This document shows, piece after piece, positions 60,355 through 64,000 of a stretch of DNA of 64,000 nt (positions within the stretch are counted from its first letter, which is position 1; each line of letters opens with the position of its first letter). The position numbers and the translations under genes are program-made. Origin of the DNA: Pyrus communis (taxonomy: Eukaryota; Streptophyta; Magnoliopsida; Rosales; Rosaceae); assembly GCF_963583255.1 (NCBI RefSeq), contig NC_084805.1, forward strand, positions 23,222,085 through 23,286,084, in the 5' to 3' direction. Below the pieces are notes generated by a model. The model saw only the letters and a program-made list of their open reading frames with translations, was not told where the DNA came from and did no database searches.

Positions 60355-60620
60355 ATTTTGCATACACTTATATATAAGTTGGCCTACTCGTTGTATTGTC
60401 AATTGATTTTATTGTGGAACCTCAACTTTTTTCATGGTATGAGAACAAGTTGTCTTACGTGTTAAGCTCCACGTCACTCAATTGTGTTGTGACGTGTTGA
60501 ATCAATCCCACATCGGAAAAAGAAAGGACCTTGCATATACTTATAAGTAATTTGGCTACTCCATGTATAACCAATTGATTTTATAATGAAATCTCAATTT
60601 TCTTCAATTACTTTTGCTAC
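60355..60620 (+). mobile_element. Copia-type LTR remnants, plus orientation
   Basis: Two successive remnants with CTTATA(TA)AG, TTGTCAATTGATTTTATTGTGG and ATGGTATGAGAACAAG, resembling the LTR end and TGGTATCAGAGC-type primer-binding site, then TCCCACATCGGAAAAAG and a second CTTATAAG...CCAATTGATTTTATAATG. Inverted with respect to 59360-59660. Confidence 0.55.
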
Positions 60621-61792
60621 ATATTCCAATCAAAATGCCGAGGGGAGGAAGATGGTCTAAAAGAACCCAATTAATGTGTCAACTTTAAAAGCTGGAAATC
60701 ATGGAGCTTTTATCTGCTTCTTCTCCCAACTTGATCATATCTTTCTTTGGCTCTTAGTTAATCATCATTAGTTCAACCCAAAAAGACCCCCTCATCAATC
60801 CTCTTGGCTTCATTTATAAGTATAAATGTTGGTGTAATGCAACAAAGTTTACACAAGAAGTTAAGGTATCTGATCAAAGTGATGAGTTTGTAGCTGAAGC
60901 GATTAAAAGTATTAATTCGTACACCAAAGTCATATGTTTGGTTTCTTTTACTGATATCGCATGTATCAAACAAAGTATCCAACCAGAGAACAAAGTGAGA
61001 CCTAGAAGAAAAGTCAGGTTTATTGTATCCATCACAATAACAAAATTAAGTGATCGTTTGATAACCATATCACTTTTTAGCATTTAGTTTTAGTATTTGT
61101 ACTAGAGCTAGAAGGAAATACATGGGAGAAATGAGAAATGAAAAAGGATGAAGGGCGGTAGTAGGAGGAATAAAAAAGAAAAGAAGTAGATTATACGAAA
61201 ACAAAAACTTGAAAGTGAAAAAGAACATGTAATTGTTTTCAGTTCGTCGTTTTCATTTCATCTTTCTTTCTTTTCATATTTTTCAACCAAAACCAAAATT
61301 ATATTACAATGCAATGGTTGAACTATGGTTCAAACGAACATGAATTGGAATTAATGCATATCAAGCCTCCAATCAATTTGGTTTGATGAAATGATTTCCT
61401 CCTTATGATTGTCACTTTAAAATTCTCACTTGGGTCTAATCTCTTTCTTTTTTTTTTCAATTAGATGAATAATAAGCATAAAGCAAAGGACTTTGAAGGG
61501 TAAAGCAAATTTTGAATATTGGTTGATCAAACGGTCCGCTGTTGCTATGAATCTCTTTATATGCAAAAAATGCGTGACGCTGCTTTTGCTTTTCCTTTCT
61601 ATAAAGTTGAAAGATGCAACCAAAAACATGCTGTGCTACAAAGACCTCCAAAATTCCAAGCCAAAGCTGAAAGCTTCTTACTAATAGTATCCAAGGTCAT
61701 CTCTCTCCCTCTCTCTCTCCAAAAAAAAAAAAAAAATCAGATCACACATGAATGGAATGGTTGCAGTTGTTCTATAATCCAGAAACCCTTCA
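60621..61792. promoter_or_regulatory. BAM3 upstream region
   Basis: AT-rich, no supported ORF. The last 100 bp contain CT-repeats (61699-61719) and a poly-A run (61722-61737), typical of a plant 5' leader. No unambiguous TATA placed. Confidence 0.4.
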
Positions 61793-64000
61793 ATGGCGAA
61801 TTCCGAAATGATGTCTGTCTTCCTCTGCTCTCTCTTTCTGTTCCTCACTTGTTTTTCTTCTGTTTCATCACTTAATCCGTCTCTCAGGAGGCAAGCATCA
61901 ATTCTTATTTCTCTCAAACAAAATTTCGAAGACTCGAAAAATCCTTCTTTAAGTACTTGGAATGTGTCAAACTACATGTTCCTCTGCTCTTGGGCTGGCA
62001 TCAAGTGTGACAGCCTCAACAGATCAGTAGTCTCTCTTGACATATCCAACTACAATCTCTCGGGCACCCTTTCGCCAGTGATCACTGAACTCCGCACCCT
62101 TGTCAATGTTTCGGTGTCAGGAAATGGATTTTCGGGTATTTTTCCTCCTGGTATCCACAAACTAGCCGAGCTACAAAACCTCAACATCTCCAACAACAGG
62201 TTCGGTGGAAGCTTGGATTTGGAGTTTTCTAAGTTGGAGGAGCTTGTAATGCTAGATGCTTACAACAACGATTTCAATGGATCACTTCCATTAGGTGTCA
62301 CTCAGCTTCCGAGGCTGAAGCGGTTGAACTTTGGCGGGAACTACTTCAGTGGGAGCATTCCTCCTAGCTATGGAAACATGGTGCAGCTTGATTATCTGTC
62401 AATTGCGGGAAATGACCTGAGCGGTTACATACCGAGCGAGCTCGGAAACCTCACTAACCTACAGCAGCTTTTGTTGGGATATTACAACGAATTTGAAGGC
62501 GGAATCCCACCAGAAATTGGCAAGCTGATCAATCTGTTTCATTTAGACCTCGCAAACTGCGGTTTGGAGGGGCCAATCCCTCCGGAGCTAGGCAATCTGA
62601 AAAAGCTAGACACTTTGTTCTTGCAAACAAACCAGCTCAGCGGTTCGGTTCCTGCTCAGCTGGGAAACTTGAGTAGCTTGAGGTCTCTTGATCTTTCGAA
62701 CAATGCACTGACGGGAGATATCCCCGCTGAGTTCTCTAGCCTCCACGAGCTCACACTACTGAACCTCTTCATCAACAAGTTTCACGGTGAGATTCCTCGC
62801 TCTATCGCGGAGCTACCGAACTTGGAAGTCTTGAAGCTGTGGCATAACAACTTCACTGGAGCCATACCTTCAAAGCTTGGTCAGAATGGCAAACTGATTG
62901 AGCTTGATCTTTCGAGTAACAAGCTCACCGGGGTTGTCCCAAAATCTCTTTGCTTTGGGAGGCGGCTGGAGATCTTAATTCTGCTCAACAATTTTCTCTT
63001 TGGGCCTCTACCTGATGACCTTGGCAAATGTGATACTCTAGTAAGAGTCCGAATGGGGCAGAATTATCTCACTGGATCAATCCCCCCGGGCTTTCTTTAC
63101 TTGCCAGAACTCTCACTAGTAGAGCTACAGAACAATTATCTCACTGGACAGCTTCTGCAGGAAAGAAGCAAACAACCCTCAAAACTCAGTCAGGTGAATC
63201 TGTCAAGCAACCGCTTATCCGGGCGCCTTCCTGCATCTATCGGAAACTTCTCAAGCCTGCAGATTCTTCTATTGAGTGGAAACCAATTCACTGGAGAAAT
63301 CCCATCTGACATAGGCCGGTTGCAAAGCTTTCTCAAGTTGGATGTGAGCAGAAACAATTTTTCGGGCACAATACCTCCGGAGATTGGAAACTGTATCGCT
63401 TTAACCTACTTAGATTTGAGCCAAAACCAGCTCTCAGGTCCAATCCCAGTTCAGATTGTTCAAATCCACATACTGAATTACTTCAACGTGTCGTGGAACC
63501 ACTTAAACCAGAGCCTCCCAAAGGAGCTAGGCTCCTTGAAAAGCCTAACGTCTGCTGATTTTTCACACAATAACTTCTCCGGTCCAATCCCACAAACAGG
63601 GCAATACTTGTTTTTCAACTCCACATCCTTCGTTGGTAACCCTGAGCTCTGTGACTCTTCTGCGAATCCATGCAACTACTCCTCAGCCTCATCATCAAAG
63701 GATCACAACCAAACCGGCATGCGCTCTCATGTCCTTGGCAAATTCAAGCTTCTCTTTGCTCTAGGACTCTTGCTTTGCTCGTTCGTGTTTGCAACATTCG
63801 CAATCATCAAGACCAGAAAGGTGCGAAAAAATTCGAACTCGTGGAAGCTCACAGCATTCCAAAAGCTTGAATTCGGAAGTGAAGACATCTTAGACTGCGT
63901 AAAGGATAACAATGTGATCGGGAGAGGTGGAGCTGGGATTGTCTACAGAGGAACAATGTCGAAAGGCGAGCAAGTAGCTGTGAAGAAGCTGTTGGGGATC
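61793..64000 (+). CDS. BAM3: BAM3-type CLE-peptide receptor kinase, 5' part (runs off the window)
   Basis: Open frame of 736 codons from the ATG at 61793 to the last base with no stop, so the gene is partial. In order: signal peptide about 1-26; N-cap with LCSWAGIKCDS; about 20 LRRs including signature segments LGYYNEFEGGIPPEIG, LWHNNFTGAIPSKLG and SLCFGRRLEILIL; C-cap near GNPELCDSS; transmembrane helix about 653-673; juxtamembrane; start of a kinase domain with glycine loop GRGGAGIVYRG (710-720) and VAVKK (invariant Lys 731). The pattern matches Arabidopsis BAM3 of the CLAVATA1 clade throughout (from memory, not aligned). Known role: plasma-membrane receptor for CLE45-type peptides in protophloem. 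Most of the kinase lies beyond 64000. The ATG is preceded by a CT-rich and poly-A stretch (61699-61737), a likely 5' leader. Confidence 0.92.
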   Translation, partial: MANSEMMSVFLCSLFLFLTCFSSVSSLNPSLRRQASILISLKQNFEDSKNPSLSTWNVSNYMFLCSWAGIKCDSLNRSVVSLDISNYNLSGTLSPVITELRTLVNVSVSGNGFSGIFPPGIHKLAELQNLNISNNRFGGSLDLEFSKLEELVMLDAYNNDFNGSLPLGVTQLPRLKRLNFGGNYFSGSIPPSYGNMVQLDYLSIAGNDLSGYIPSELGNLTNLQQLLLGYYNEFEGGIPPEIGKLINLFHLDLANCGLEGPIPPELGNLKKLDTLFLQTNQLSGSVPAQLGNLSSLRSLDLSNNALTGDIPAEFSSLHELTLLNLFINKFHGEIPRSIAELPNLEVLKLWHNNFTGAIPSKLGQNGKLIELDLSSNKLTGVVPKSLCFGRRLEILILLNNFLFGPLPDDLGKCDTLVRVRMGQNYLTGSIPPGFLYLPELSLVELQNNYLTGQLLQERSKQPSKLSQVNLSSNRLSGRLPASIGNFSSLQILLLSGNQFTGEIPSDIGRLQSFLKLDVSRNNFSGTIPPEIGNCIALTYLDLSQNQLSGPIPVQIVQIHILNYFNVSWNHLNQSLPKELGSLKSLTSADFSHNNFSGPIPQTGQYLFFNSTSFVGNPELCDSSANPCNYSSASSSKDHNQTGMRSHVLGKFKLLFALGLLLCSFVFATFAIIKTRKVRKNSNSWKLTAFQKLEFGSEDILDCVKDNNVIGRGGAGIVYRGTMSKGEQVAVKKLLGI

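Noticed and set aside
1..64000. CRISPR arrays, bacterial operons, rRNA or tRNA genes
   Set aside because: None seen. Repeats are eukaryotic tandem and transposon types, and genes have introns or plant-specific domains. The only tRNA-like signal is the SINE B box at ~57420.

Overview
This is eukaryotic, plant-nuclear DNA: AT-rich intergenic sequence, GT-AG introns in recognisable plant genes, microsatellites, a tRNA-type SINE, long-TIR Mutator-like elements, and Ty3/gypsy and Ty1/copia scraps. Gene content and repeat flavour suggest a woody eudicot, probably Rosaceae of the apple/pear group (inference; no search was possible).

About 1-48 kb is a tandem cluster of five leucine-rich-repeat receptor-like protein (LRR-RLP) genes, all on the minus strand: 1528-4212, 16833-19520, 21219-23903, 35496-37923 and 44530-47214. 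They resemble the EIX/Ve class: signal peptide, Cys-pair cap, about 28 LRRs with an island, GxxxG transmembrane helix, short tail, no kinase. Copies 1-3 are intact. Copy 4 has a 260-bp net deletion with frameshift. Copy 5 has an early in-frame stop. Each lies in a duplicated unit starting at a shared poly-A tract (1, ~10857, ~19692, ~28040, ~42951). Units alternate short (1, 3, 5) and long (2, 4). The long ones hold a 4.4-5.9 kb Helitron-like insertion with fragments of an unrelated spliced gene and a nested Mutator-like element. Units 1+2 and 3+4 form a higher-order repeat. Unit 1 also holds a ~4.8 kb block with four orphan copies of RLP upstream sequence.

From ~49.7 kb the sequence becomes single-copy: a DUF1639-family gene on the minus strand (49760-51855, 5' and 3' ends unresolved), TAF11 on the minus strand (55603-57133, four exons, a TFIID subunit), and the 5' 2.2 kb of a BAM3-type CLAVATA1-family receptor kinase on the plus strand (61793 to the window end). 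A truncated DUF1639 copy at 26516-26791 marks a duplication breakpoint and suggests that the copy 5/DUF1639 junction is the ancestral edge of the cluster.

The RLPs would be cell-surface immune-type receptors that signal through partner kinases (family knowledge). TAF11 and DUF1639 are housekeeping-type neighbours, and BAM3 is a developmental CLE-peptide receptor. No operon-like link among them is expected. The main interest is how the cluster evolves: very recent duplication, probable gene conversion, promoter shuffling, and two differently broken copies beside three intact ones.
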